Position numbers and translations under genes: made by a program
Notes under the pieces: model-generated
Seen by the model: only the letters and a program-made list of their open reading frames with translations
Databases searched by the model: none
What the model was told of the DNA's origin: nothing
Shown here: positions 55,599 through 64,000 of the stretch, piece by piece
How the letters are laid out: each line of letters opens with the position of its first letter
Position numbering within the stretch: position 1 is the stretch's first letter
NCBI GenBank assembly: GCA_028290665.1
Contig: JAQGJK010000023.1
Span: 62,001 to 126,000 of the forward strand
DNA: 64,000 nt
Reading direction: 5' to 3'
Origin: Devosia sp.
GTDB lineage: Bacteria > Pseudomonadota > Alphaproteobacteria > Rhizobiales > Devosiaceae

Positions 55599-57740
55599 AT
55601 GAGCCTAGTTCTCTGGCTTATCGTTCTGTGCGGCGCGCTGTCGATCGTCTACGGCGTTGTAACCACCCGCACGCTGCTCGCCGCCGATTCCGGCTCCGCC
55701 CGGATGCAGGAAATTTCCGCCGCCGTGCGCGAGGGGGCCTCGGCCTATCTCAAGCGCCAGTACACCACCATCGGCATCGTCGGCGTGGTGATCCTGATCG
55801 CTGCGTACTTCCTGCTCGGCATCTATGCCGCCATCGGCTTCCTGATCGGCGCAGTGCTATCGGGTGCTGCCGGCTTCATCGGCATGAATGTCTCGGTGCG
55901 CGCCAATGTCCGTGTCGCCCAGGCGGCGATCAGTTCGCTGGCCAGGGGACTTGATTTGAGCTTCAAGGCCGGCGCCATCACCGGCATGCTGGTGGCGGGC
56001 CTTGGTCTTCTCGGCGTGGCGCTCTACTTCATGGTCCTCACCGGCATGGGGTTTGATCCGACCTCGCGCACCGTTATCGATGCGCTGGTGGCGCTGTCGT
56101 TCGGCGCCTCGCTGATTTCGATTTTCGCCCGTCTCGGCGGCGGTATTTTCACCAAGGGCGCCGATGTCGGCGGCGACATGGTCGGCAAGGTCGAAGCGGG
56201 CATTCCGGAAGATGATCCGCGCAACCCGGCGACCATCGCCGATAACGTCGGCGACAATGTCGGCGATTGCGCCGGTATGGCCGCCGATCTGTTCGAAACC
56301 TACGTCGTTACCATCGTCGCCACCATGGTGCTGGCCGCCATCGTGCTGCCGGACGCCTTCAAGCTCGCCGGCATGGTGCTGCCGCTGGCCATCGGCGGCG
56401 CCTGCGTGGTCACTTCGATCATCGGCACCTATTTCGTCCGCCTCGGCGCTTCCAACAACATCATGGGCGCGCTCTATAAGGGCATCATCGCCACCGGCGT
56501 GCTGTCGCTGATCGCGCTGCTGCCGGTGCTGCTGCTGGTGTTCGGCGATCTCAATGCCGCGCTCGGCACCACCGCCAAGGCGTTCACCCCGATGAGCCTG
56601 TTCTGGTGCGGCGCGACCGGCCTCGTCATCACCGGGCTGATCATCGTCATCACCGAATATTACACCGGCACCGGCCGCCGCCCGGTCAATTCCATCGCCG
56701 AAGCCTCGGTCACCGGCCATGGCACCAACGTCATCCAGGGCCTCGCCGTGTCGCTCGAATCGACGGCGCTGCCGGCGCTGGTGATCATCGCCGGCATCAT
56801 CGTCACCTATAACCTCGCGGGGCTGTTCGGCATCGCGTTCGCCGCCGCCACCATGCTGGCGCTTGCCGGTATCGTCGTAGCGCTCGATGCGTTTGGTCCC
56901 GTGACCGATAATGCCGGCGGCATCGCCGAAATGGCCGGACTGCCGAAGGAGGTGCGCCACAACACCGATGCGCTCGACGCGGTGGGCAACACCACCAAGG
57001 CCATCACCAAGGGCTATGCCATCGGTTCAGCGGGCCTCGGCGCGCTGGTGCTGTTCGCGGCCTACACGCAGGATCTGCAGTACTTCGTCGCCAATGCCGT
57101 CGAGGGCTCGTTTTTCTTCGGCATGGAGGCGGTGAATTTCTCGCTCGCCAACCCCTATGTCGTCGTCGGCCTGCTGTTCGGCGGGCTGCTGCCGTTCCTG
57201 TTCAGCGGCATGGCGATGACGGCAGTCGGCCGCGCCGCAATGAGCGTCGTCGTCGAAGTCCGCCGCCAGTTCAAGGCCGATCCGGGGATCATGGCCGGGA
57301 CCTCAAAGCCCGATTACGCCCGGGCCGTCGATATGCTGACCAAAGCGGCGATCAAGGAAATGATCGTGCCGTCGCTCTTGCCGGTGCTGTCGCCGATCGT
57401 CGTGTTCTTCTTGATCTACTGGATCGCCGGCCGCGCCGAAGGTTTTGCCGCGCTCGGCGCCATGCTGATGGGCGTCATCGTCACCGGCCTGTTCGTCGCC
57501 ATCTCGATGACCGCCGGCGGCGGCGCCTGGGATAACGCCAAAAAATCGTTCGAAGACGGCTTCGTCGACAGCCACGGGGTGAAACACCTGAAGGGCTCGG
57601 ACGCCCACAAGGCCTCAGTTACCGGCGACACAGTGGGTGACCCCTACAAGGACACAGCCGGCCCGGCCGTGAACCCGATGATCAAGATTACGAACATCGT
57701 GGCGTTATTGCTGTTGGCGGTGCTGGCGCATTTGGCTTGA
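55599..57740 (+). CDS. hppA: K+-independent membrane proton-translocating pyrophosphatase
   Basis: This 713-residue protein has about 16 membrane segments and hydrolyses PPi to pump H+. The active site shows [19 protein letters not shown] and [19 protein letters not shown]. The key position reads GNTTKAIT: Lys replaces the Ala of K+-dependent forms and Thr lies three residues on, which marks the K+-independent class. I chose the ATG at 55599, about 10 bases after GAGGA; an ATG at 55590 sits too close to that site. Confidence 0.95.
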   Translation: MSLVLWLIVLCGALSIVYGVVTTRTLLAADSGSARMQEISAAVREGASAYLKRQYTTIGIVGVVILIAAYFLLGIYAAIGFLIGAVLSGAAGFIGMNVSVRANVRVAQAAISSLARGLDLSFKAGAITGMLVAGLGLLGVALYFMVLTGMGFDPTSRTVIDALVALSFGASLISIFARLGGGIFTKGADVGGDMVGKVEAGIPEDDPRNPATIADNVGDNVGDCAGMAADLFETYVVTIVATMVLAAIVLPDAFKLAGMVLPLAIGGACVVTSIIGTYFVRLGASNNIMGALYKGIIATGVLSLIALLPVLLLVFGDLNAALGTTAKAFTPMSLFWCGATGLVITGLIIVITEYYTGTGRRPVNSIAEASVTGHGTNVIQGLAVSLESTALPALVIIAGIIVTYNLAGLFGIAFAAATMLALAGIVVALDAFGPVTDNAGGIAEMAGLPKEVRHNTDALDAVGNTTKAITKGYAIGSAGLGALVLFAAYTQDLQYFVANAVEGSFFFGMEAVNFSLANPYVVVGLLFGGLLPFLFSGMAMTAVGRAAMSVVVEVRRQFKADPGIMAGTSKPDYARAVDMLTKAAIKEMIVPSLLPVLSPIVVFFLIYWIAGRAEGFAALGAMLMGVIVTGLFVAISMTAGGGAWDNAKKSFEDGFVDSHGVKHLKGSDAHKASVTGDTVGDPYKDTAGPAVNPMIKITNIVALLLLAVLAHLA

Positions 57741-57750
57741 TTGAGAGTGG

Positions 57751-57772
57751 GGAGCCAGCCTAGGCTGGCTCC
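57751..57772. repeat. 22-base inverted repeat after hppA
   Basis: The arms GGAGCCAGCC and GGCTGGCTCC flank a central TA, starting 11 bases past the hppA stop. No T run follows. It marks the left edge of the AT-rich islet and may act as an hppA terminator. Confidence 0.55.
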
Positions 57773-57787
57773 GGGGAGGTTTACGCG

Positions 57788-58733
57788 ATGGCCGATTCCG
57801 CCCGCTACGTCTTCAGAGCGACAAGTGATGCTCACACGCAGATTACACGTTTGTTCGATTTCATTGAACCGACCGCAATTGCAATGTGGAATCTCCGTTG
57901 GCAAGTGCAAGGATTCCTGACGGTCGTACCAAGTGCAACCTCGACCGATGTTTCGAACCGATTTTCGCTTGGTTCAGGATTTAGGGGGGGATCAATTAAG
58001 AGAGCCGCCGCCGACATTACTTGGGAGCAGCAGCAAGAGCAGTTTGCAAACGTTATTCTTGTAAATGCAATAGCGGCGTTTGAGGATTTTACGACAAGGA
58101 TGGAAAGTCTGTCAAATAAAAAAGACCTGTCTAAAAATTTGCAATTCCCAGGTATAGCAAATAAAACCAAAGGTGTGTTGAACGCCTATGCTGATTTGGG
58201 AAGTGATATTGTAGATTTGACTGGGGTATTTTTTTATGATCCAGCTGTATTGAGGAGACATTCGAAATCTCCTCAGCATCTTTTATTATGCTATCGTTAT
58301 TTCAAAGAGCTCCGCAACTGCATTGCACATCGCGGTGGGAAATCGAGTCAAGCGGCTGTGGATGCATACCTAGCATTTGCCCCAATCGCTACTCCCTCAT
58401 TGCTGGGAGTAGAAGGTGCCAGCCCACACACCTTTGACGCAAGTAGGAGATCCCGTGACCCTAAATCTACGTGGCGTAATTGGATTTACAGGGATCATAC
58501 TAAAATTGATAACTACCTATGATATAGATTTTTCCAAGAAAAAAGTTTGTATTGAGGAGCTTAGATCTCGATTCAATATTGAAAGTAAAACTTGGTCTAT
58601 ACCTGGTAATCCTACAAAAAGACTTCAGAAAATGTCTAAAAGACTTTCTAATATTGACATGCCTAGGGTTTTATGTTCAGATAGATTAATATCAATGTTA
58701 AAGTCTGAGAAAGTGTTGCCAAGTCATCTGTAA
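57788..58733 (+). pseudogene. HEPN-motif protein gene, split by a frameshift, in an AT-rich islet
   Basis: The first reading frame (57788-58522) has FKELRNCIAHRGGKS at about residues 172-186, which fits the HEPN ribonuclease motif Rx4-6H (R176, H181). After about 58440 that frame becomes uninformative, while the +1 frame continues with GDPVTLNLRGVIGFTGIIL and runs to 58733. Joined, the product would be about 314 residues. Codon use and AT content differ sharply from all neighbours, so it was acquired. It may be a real frameshift or a sequence error. HEPN proteins are often toxins or defence nucleases; no partner gene is seen. Confidence 0.65.
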
Positions 58734-58734
58734 T

Positions 58735-59021
58735 TGTACAGATGATGTGGCCTGGACGGTTGCCTCAGAGATGCGGGCTGACTGAACGGGTAATCAGATG
58801 CTCTAAATGGCTTGTTTCGGCTGGTCGCCCGTTACCTCGTTTGCCTATAAGGGCACGGCAAGCCCGGGGTGACTGCGGACGAACCTTAGAAGATGCGCGT
58901 CCGGCGTTCACCCGATGCCAGTTAGCCCTGCGCGACAGGGTCTTACAGTTGCGGCTTGTGGATGGCCGGAACGCTATGGCATCCATCAGCGATCCTTGGG
59001 CCATGCGGATCTGGAGCATCG
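58735..59021. other. Gene-free structured stretch
   Basis: No supportable ORF exists in these 287 bases. Stems pair GGGTGA (58867-58872) with TCACCC (58908-58913) and CGGACG (58876-58881) with CGTCCG (58898-58903), plus a small CCCTG/CAGGG hairpin further on. I do not recognise RNase P, tmRNA or SRP RNA. The composition returns to the host-like GC here. Confidence 0.3.
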
Positions 59022-60179
59022 ATGCGGAAGTGGCTGATCGGGCTTGTGGTAGTGCTGCTCGGGGCAGTCGGGGTGGCGCTGGCTTACGCGCCCTATCTTC
59101 CGCAACTTGTGCTCGAGGGGTATCCGCCCCTGATTGCGCCGGAGCGCGGGAATTTTGCCGTGCTGCCTGGCGATGCTGAGCCTCGCGACCTGGGCGCGGC
59201 TGCCGGGCTTGCCAGCGCCGAGTTTGCGTCCGACCTCGATGCGCAGTTCGTTAACAGCGGCGGCACGGCGTTTCTGGTGTATCGGGATGGCCAGCTGGCG
59301 CTCGAGCATTATGGCCAAGGGATTTTGGCAACGACCCGGCTCAATTCGTTTTCCATGGTGAAAACGCTGGTGGGGGCGCTGCTCTATAAGGCGCTGGCCG
59401 AGGGCCGGTTGGCGGATTTCGACGTGACGCTCGGGCAGTTTTTCCCCGATGCGCCGCACATCCAGAATGTCAGCCTGCAATCGTTGCTCACGATGCGCAG
59501 CGGCATCGCGTTCGAGGCGGGTGGGTTGATCGGCGCCTCCGGCCAAAAGACCGAAGTGACGCCGACCCCGTTCAGCCCGATGGCGGCGCTGCATTTTGCC
59601 GGACTGCCGGCCATTCTCGGACGGCTGGCAGCCGATGGGACGGTCGAGCATCCGTTCAGCTATCAGAATGCCAATACGGCGCTGCTCGGCGCGGTGCTGG
59701 AACGGCTGTATCAGCGCCCGCTGGCCGAATTGCTCGACGAGAAAATCTGGCGGCCGGCGGGGGCCGGGGAGGCCCAATGGCGTCAGCCCGGAGTTGGCGA
59801 GCCGGTGTCGGCCTATTGCTGTCTCTATGCCACGGCCCGCGACTTTGTCCGTATCGGGCTGTTTCTCTCGGAGAACGGCACACCCGGCGAGCCGTTTCTG
59901 CCCGAGGCGATGTGGCGGGAATTTCTCGGCTTCGATGTGCCCTACGCGGCCCGCGCTCACGGCCACTATGGCAACCACGTCCTGCAGGATGTCCTCGATC
60001 GGCCGGGGGAACCCTTGCAGGGGCCGTTCACCTATCTGTTCGGGCAAAACGGACAGACATTGTACTTGATGCCAGAGCGCGGGCTGGCGGTCTTCCGGTC
60101 CGGCCAACATGAGCAATTGCTGCACTCGGCGCTTTACGCCGCTTGGCGGGCGACGGAAAAGCTACAAGCGGTGCCGTAA
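59022..60179 (+). CDS. Membrane-anchored serine hydrolase, class C beta-lactamase fold
   Basis: This 385-residue protein has one N-terminal membrane segment (LIGLVVVLLGAVGVALAYA) and the penicillin-binding fold motifs SMVK (S111-K114, SxxK) and YQN (Y214-N216, YxN). It is a beta-lactamase-related serine hydrolase; esterase, peptidase or lactamase activity cannot be told apart. I chose the ATG at 59022, giving MRKWLIG and a clean signal; 22 further codons upstream are not family-like. Confidence 0.85.
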   Translation: MRKWLIGLVVVLLGAVGVALAYAPYLPQLVLEGYPPLIAPERGNFAVLPGDAEPRDLGAAAGLASAEFASDLDAQFVNSGGTAFLVYRDGQLALEHYGQGILATTRLNSFSMVKTLVGALLYKALAEGRLADFDVTLGQFFPDAPHIQNVSLQSLLTMRSGIAFEAGGLIGASGQKTEVTPTPFSPMAALHFAGLPAILGRLAADGTVEHPFSYQNANTALLGAVLERLYQRPLAELLDEKIWRPAGAGEAQWRQPGVGEPVSAYCCLYATARDFVRIGLFLSENGTPGEPFLPEAMWREFLGFDVPYAARAHGHYGNHVLQDVLDRPGEPLQGPFTYLFGQNGQTLYLMPERGLAVFRSGQHEQLLHSALYAAWRATEKLQAVP

Positions 60180-60197
60180 ATGGCTTCACTGCCGCGG

Positions 60198-60228
60198 TAT
60201 TGACAGCACGCTGTCAATATGCGATGAT
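60198..60228 (+). promoter_or_regulatory. Promoter and perfect inverted-repeat operator of the marR gene
   Basis: A 22-base inverted repeat (arms TATTGACAGC and GCTGTCAATA around AC, 60198-60219) covers the -35 box TTGACA (60200-60205). GATGAT (60223-60228) lies 17 bases on as a -10 box. Autorepression by the MarR protein is the simplest reading. Confidence 0.75.
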
Positions 60229-60247
60229 CGCTGCATCGGAATGACCA

Positions 60248-60700
60248 ATGGATGCCTGGACCAGATTTGCCGAAGCCCTGTTCCGGGTGAACGGCCTGAT
60301 GCTCGCGGCGGGGGAGACCATCACTCGCCCGATCGGCCAGAGCAGTGCGCGCTGGCAGGTGCTGGGGGGGCTCGGGTACGGCCCGAAGACCGTCGCCGCG
60401 ATGGCGCGCGAAATCGGCCATGCGCGGCAAAGCGTGCAGCGGGTGGCCGATCGGCTCGCCGCCGAAGGTCTGGTTATCTATCGGGACAAGCCGGATGACC
60501 GGCGAACCTCGTTGCTGGAACTGACGCCCGCCGGCGAAGCGGTGCTTGGCGCCATCTTCGAGCGACAGGTCGCGTGGTCGGAACGGGTGACAAGCCGCCT
60601 GTCGGCTGAGCAACTGGACGCTTTGTCCATAGCGCTGGCGCAGATCGGCGACATCATCGCCGATGACGCTGAAACGAACGGTAGCGCGCCCAATGGGTGA
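60248..60700 (+). CDS. MarR family transcriptional regulator
   Basis: This 150-residue winged-helix protein has MAREIGHARQSVQRVADRLA (recognition helix) and KPDDRRTSLLELTPAGEAV (wing). The perfect palindrome over its promoter suggests autoregulation. It starts a run with a YCII-like and a DHFR-like gene on the same strand. Confidence 0.9.
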   Translation: MDAWTRFAEALFRVNGLMLAAGETITRPIGQSSARWQVLGGLGYGPKTVAAMAREIGHARQSVQRVADRLAAEGLVIYRDKPDDRRTSLLELTPAGEAVLGAIFERQVAWSERVTSRLSAEQLDALSIALAQIGDIIADDAETNGSAPNG

Positions 60701-60730
60701 GGCGTGCACCGCAATACGAGAGGAGCCCCA

Positions 60731-61075
60731 ATGGGCCGCTATTTCATCGCCTACCACGCACCAATATCCGCCCGTGAACGGCTCGCGCAAGCGACGCCCG
60801 AACAGGCGATGGCGGGCGTTCAGCAGTGGATCGACTGGTCGCAGAAGCTCGGCGCGAGCCTTGTCGATCCCGGGAAGCCATTCGGGCAGACCGTGAAAGT
60901 GACGCCGACCGGAACCGGGCCGGCAGAGAGCGACATCGTCGGCATTTCGATCCTCGAGGCGCCCGACATGGCGGCCGCGCTCGCACTCGTCGGGGATCAC
61001 CATCATCTCCACTGGGCCGATGGTTGCGAGATTACGGTGCACGAAGAAATCGCTATTCCGGAGTTGGCGGGATAG
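60731..61075 (+). CDS. YCII-related domain protein
   Basis: This 114-residue protein starts MGRYFIAYHAPISARERLA and has the fold's late strand GDHHHLHWADGCEITVHE. YCII-like proteins form dimeric alpha/beta barrels; some are lyases or dehalogenases, most are unknown. The ATG at 60731 is preceded by GAGGAG. It lies 30 bases after the marR gene. Confidence 0.75.
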   Translation: MGRYFIAYHAPISARERLAQATPEQAMAGVQQWIDWSQKLGASLVDPGKPFGQTVKVTPTGTGPAESDIVGISILEAPDMAAALALVGDHHHLHWADGCEITVHEEIAIPELAG

Positions 61076-61208
61076 GGCTGGCAGGATGGCAGTTGCCGGT
61101 TCGGACTGCCGATCCTGAAATTTTCCGGCGAAATGTCGATTCCGGTTTTCGCCATTCGTCGTGTTATCGAAGGGCGCCAATGGGGCCCCAACCTTAAGGG
61201 ACAAAAAA

Positions 61209-61760
61209 ATGCGCAAAGTGACTGCCGGCCTGTTTCACTCCGTCGATGGCGTCGTCGAGGCGCCTAACCTGTTTCAGTTCGACAGCTTTGATGACGATCT
61301 CGGGGCGATGCTGGGCGGCGTCATTCAAGCTACCGATACGGTGCTGCTCGGCCGCGTCGGCTATGAGCAGTGGGCGGGGTATTGGCCGATCGCCACAGTC
61401 GATGGCGGCTTCGCCGATTTCATCAACGGGGTAACCAAGCACGTCGCCTCACGCACGCTGAGCGGACCGCTGGCGTGGCAGAACGCGACGCTGATCGATG
61501 GTGACATGCTGGCGTTCGTGACCGCGCTGAAGGCGAGCGAGGGTGGCGAAATCGCGGCGATGGGTGGCATCTCGCTGGTGCGGCAATTGTTGTTTGCCGG
61601 GCTGCTGGACGAACTGACGCTGATCACCCATCCGGTAATTGCGGGCGAAGGCCGGCATCTGTTCGAGCCTGACGATCCGACGACGCGCCTTGAACTGCTG
61701 CGGAGCACGGCGACGAGCAAGGGCAATATGGTAACGACCTACGGCGTGCGTGCCGACTGA
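61209..61760 (+). CDS. Dihydrofolate reductase-like (RibD C-terminal domain) protein
   Basis: This 183-residue protein starts MRKVTAGLFHSVDGVVEAP and has VLLGRVGYEQWAGYW and GGISLVRQLLFAGLLDELTLI, the RibD C-terminal/DHFR-like pattern. Such stand-alone proteins bind NADPH; the substrate is unknown. The ATG at 61209 is chosen; 16 upstream codons are not conserved. Confidence 0.85.
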   Translation: MRKVTAGLFHSVDGVVEAPNLFQFDSFDDDLGAMLGGVIQATDTVLLGRVGYEQWAGYWPIATVDGGFADFINGVTKHVASRTLSGPLAWQNATLIDGDMLAFVTALKASEGGEIAAMGGISLVRQLLFAGLLDELTLITHPVIAGEGRHLFEPDDPTTRLELLRSTATSKGNMVTTYGVRAD

Positions 61761-61771
61761 GCGGTTGTCCA

Positions 61772-62668
61772 TCAGGCGGGGCTGGCAAACTCCGTCAGTC
61801 GCGCCACCAAGCGGTCGCGGTCGAGCGTCAGGCCCTTGTAGGCGAGCTGCGCCGCGTCGAGGTCCTGCAGTTGCACGATCAGCGACGCGGCAATTTCTGC
61901 GCCGCGATCGTGCCGTTCGAGCGCCGTCAGTGGATCGACATAGATGCGGATGGTGAACAGGATGTCGCCACTCGCCGGCAGCTTGCGCAGCGTCTGGCGC
62001 TCGACGCGGAGAAAGACGTTTTCGGCCCTCGCGCTGGTGCCGAAGCGCGTTGTGCCGGCGTTGGCAGTTTCGGGGTGGAACAAGCGATCATCGCCATAAA
62101 GCGAGAAGTTCCAGCGGATCACGGGGATGTCGACGCGGAGGTAGGTGAACATCCGTTCGATCAGCTCAGCATGGCGGGTGCCAGCGCCGAAGCCCGGGAC
62201 CGGGGCGTGGATTTCGTGCATCGGCCGCCCGAGTTTTTCAGGGAGCGACCACGAGGAAGGGAACGCCAGCGCGCCGGCGACCAGCCGCCAGCCGCATGGG
62301 CCGTTGCGCATCAGGCAGAAATCCTCCTGCACCAGTTGCGCGGCGGTCCATAGCGGTGGGGCGTCGGCAGCGAGGGCGAGGTGGCAGCCGGTGGGGATGA
62401 TGACGATACTGTTGCCGTAACGCCGGTAGGTCTTGGGAAAACACTCGGGCAGATGCGCTGCGAGGAGGGTCAGGACTTCGCGTTGTGCTGCGTCAGTGTC
62501 GGGTTCGGCCGCGAACACCTGACTGGGATGGGCGGCGTAGACCCGGGCTTTTTCAGCGAGATACCTGCCGAGATCGGCATCGACGTCGATCCAGGTAGTC
62601 AGGTCGAGCGGCTTGAGGCCGATGGCGAAGAGTTTCGAGGAGCCGTCATAGGGTGTGTGGAGGAGCAT
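61772..62668 (-). CDS. DUF3445 family haem-dependent oxidative N-demethylase-like protein
   Basis: This 298-residue protein has LVAGALAFPSSWSLPEKLGR, PMHEIHAPVPGF and LRVERQTLRKLP, characteristic of DUF3445, some members of which bind haem and resemble the alpha subunit of a dimethylamine-demethylating enzyme. No beta or gamma subunit genes are present, so the role is unclear. It is convergent with the DHFR-like gene. Confidence 0.8.
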   Translation of the reverse strand: MLLHTPYDGSSKLFAIGLKPLDLTTWIDVDADLGRYLAEKARVYAAHPSQVFAAEPDTDAAQREVLTLLAAHLPECFPKTYRRYGNSIVIIPTGCHLALAADAPPLWTAAQLVQEDFCLMRNGPCGWRLVAGALAFPSSWSLPEKLGRPMHEIHAPVPGFGAGTRHAELIERMFTYLRVDIPVIRWNFSLYGDDRLFHPETANAGTTRFGTSARAENVFLRVERQTLRKLPASGDILFTIRIYVDPLTALERHDRGAEIAASLIVQLQDLDAAQLAYKGLTLDRDRLVARLTEFASPA

Positions 62669-62715
62669 GACGGTAGTTTAGCACCGTCTGGCGGGTCCCC
62701 CACGCTGTCATTGCC

Positions 62716-63597
62716 TTAGCGCGCAAGCAAATCGCGCACTTTGGTCCAGCGCATCGGGTAGCGCTCATTGTCCAGCGGGCTGAGCTTGGCGCGCCCGCTT
62801 TGCATGTTGTGCATGTATTGCGCCTGCTGCCAGCGGGGGAATTCCTCGGTTTCAGACTCGGGATGCGATTGCCGTTCGCGCTGGATGTAGCCCTTGAGCC
62901 CGTCGAGATCGCCGGCGCGGACCAGTTCGAACGGCGCGCCCGTCAGCTCGCCCGACAGCGCCGCGAGCTGTCGTGCCGAAATCTGATCCCCGGCGATGCG
63001 GAGGATGTCGGGCGCCGCGGTATCGAGGGCCGCGGCGGCGGTAAATGCTGCGGTGTCGTCCATGGTGGTGAAATCGAGCAGCTGGTCGGGATCGCCCCAA
63101 TAGGTCACGGTCTTCGCCTTGCGGTCGAACAGCGGCATGCCATAGGTCAGCAATTCCATGAAGGCGCCGTTGAGGATCGAGGTGGAGCTGATCTCGGCGG
63201 CGGCGAGTCGGCGGTGAAACGCTTTGCGCAGGTCAAAATTGCGGTTCTCGCCCTCATCCAGTTTCGTGAAATCCGCCGCGTAGTCGGAGGGGATGAAGCG
63301 CTGAACGCCGGCTTCGACCGCCGCATCGAGCAATGCCGATTGGGCATCGATGATCACCGGTCCGAGGCCCTGCAATGCCGAAACTACTACGGAGGCGTCT
63401 GCCAGTGCGGTCGATAAGCCGTCGCCGCTCATGAGATCGATGATCGCGGTGCGGATGCCCTGCTGCTGCAGCGCGTCAGTTTTAGCCGCATCGCTCTCGG
63501 GCCGTACCAGGGCGATAACATCGGCGCCGGCAGCCTTGAGGCTATTGGCGATGCGCCCACCAAGCTTACCGGTCGCGCCGGCCACTACGATTGTCAT
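62716..63597 (-). CDS. NmrA-like NAD(P)-binding protein (isoflavone reductase-like)
   Basis: This 293-residue Rossmann protein starts MTIVVAGATGKLGGRIANSL with the GxxGxxG motif of atypical SDRs, then ALQGLGPVIIDAQ and RFIPSDYAADF, an NmrA/PCBER-like marker. It may act as a redox sensor or reductase; no substrate is evident. I chose the ATG at 63597; the longer frame to 63699 is not conserved. Confidence 0.85.
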   Translation of the reverse strand: MTIVVAGATGKLGGRIANSLKAAGADVIALVRPESDAAKTDALQQQGIRTAIIDLMSGDGLSTALADASVVVSALQGLGPVIIDAQSALLDAAVEAGVQRFIPSDYAADFTKLDEGENRNFDLRKAFHRRLAAAEISSTSILNGAFMELLTYGMPLFDRKAKTVTYWGDPDQLLDFTTMDDTAAFTAAAALDTAAPDILRIAGDQISARQLAALSGELTGAPFELVRAGDLDGLKGYIQRERQSHPESETEEFPRWQQAQYMHNMQSGRAKLSPLDNERYPMRWTKVRDLLAR

Positions 63598-63765
63598 GAG
63601 TTCACTCCCTACCCGGCAGCAGCCGTGCTCCTTTAACGGGGGACCCGGCTTGTTGGTTTGGTCGGCGGTGCGGAAACCGACAATTCTCACCGCCACCATC
63701 GTCGCGGTTGCCGCGGGCCGAAAATCCCCTACAACTCCGCCGCGTCAACCAGGGAGAGCGTTGGG

Positions 63766-64000
63766 ATGAGCGACATCAGATGGGGAATTCTGGCGACGGG
63801 CTGGATCGCCGAGCTGCAGGTCAAGGATTTGCTGCAGCACGGCCATACCGTCACCGCTGTCGGTTCGCGCAGCCAGGCCGGGGCCGATGCGTTTGCGCAG
63901 CAGTTCGGGATCGCCACGGCCCATCCGAGCTACGCGGCGCTGTGCGCCGATCCCAATGTCGACATCGTTTATGTGGCGACGCCGCACCCGATGCATGCCG
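63766..64000 (+). CDS. Gfo/Idh/MocA family oxidoreductase, N-terminal part
   Basis: The 78 visible residues start MSDIRWGILATGWIAELQVK and continue with the NAD(P)-binding pattern and IVYVATPHPMH, typical of this family (the VYVATPH strand precedes the conserved catalytic segment). The gene runs off the right edge. Substrates are sugars, inositols or related compounds in the family. GGGAGAG precedes the ATG. Confidence 0.88.
   Translation, partial: MSDIRWGILATGWIAELQVKDLLQHGHTVTAVGSRSQAGADAFAQQFGIATAHPSYAALCADPNVDIVYVATPHPMHA

Noticed and set aside
58742-59179. A 145-residue plus-strand ORF
   Set aside because: It is Arg/Cys-rich, overlaps the serine hydrolase gene in another frame, and has no ribosome site.

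Overview
This window is high-GC chromosomal DNA, almost fully coded, from an alphaproteobacterium. The DUF2794 protein, the ccmABCD-dsbE cluster, the PII-AmtB pair behind a sigma-54-type promoter, the UbiH-type hydroxylase, the UPF0434/LON/thioredoxin-TPR block and the K+-independent proton pyrophosphatase all fit that class. Sphingomonadales is my best guess at the order, but this is inference from gene content and no rRNA marker is present.

Layout. 1-4.2 kb: the end of an RNA cyclic phosphodiesterase gene, a very small pure-RTX protein, a BI-1 membrane protein, a GNAT, a DUF2794 protein, a candidate small RNA and a DUF1223 protein. 4.3-10.1 kb: aconitase, then the overlapping cytochrome c maturation genes ccmA-B-C-D-dsbE. 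10.1-14.1 kb (minus): dapF-mtaB-ftsY-yciB, all overlapping or nearly so. 14.3-17.7 kb: an unusual operon of two BioF2-like acyltransferases flanking a JmjC/cupin-8 hydroxylase. 17.9-25 kb: ffh-rpsP-rimM-trmD, then an interruption (Tat-exported FAD oxidoreductase, padR, repeats) before an inverted rplS. 25-31.4 kb: a cobalamin riboswitch ahead of hupE, a copper chaperone pair, a fused D-lactate-type dehydrogenase with a GntR-type operator upstream, and a TrmA/RlmD-type methyltransferase.

31.5-38 kb: small envelope and cupin genes, tRNA-Gly(GCC), a thioredoxin-TPR/LON/UPF0434 run, UbiH-type hydroxylase, glnK-amtB. 38-38.6 kb is a repeat-rich spacer. 38.6-47.5 kb: ftsK, rlmJ, a LysE exporter, argG, a PAS-GGDEF-EAL protein and an NAD-dependent epimerase. 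47.7-49.3 kb: three ferritin-like ORFs, the first only a 59-residue remnant. 49.4-57.7 kb: an exported esterase, marR-MFS, typA, dedA, yggT, hppA.

57.8-58.7 kb is an AT-rich islet holding a HEPN-motif gene split by a frameshift, the clearest sign of horizontal transfer here. 59-64 kb: a serine beta-lactamase-fold protein, a MarR gene with a perfect inverted repeat over its promoter, YCII-like and DHFR-like proteins, a DUF3445 haemoprotein, an NmrA-like protein and the start of a Gfo/Idh/MocA oxidoreductase.

No CRISPR array, insertion sequence, prophage or rRNA gene was seen. The items most worth a second look are the BioF2-cupin-BioF2 operon, the candidate sRNA near 3.3 kb, the frameshifted HEPN islet, the ferritin-like remnant, and two families of small palindromic repeats whose copies carry paired stem-preserving substitutions.
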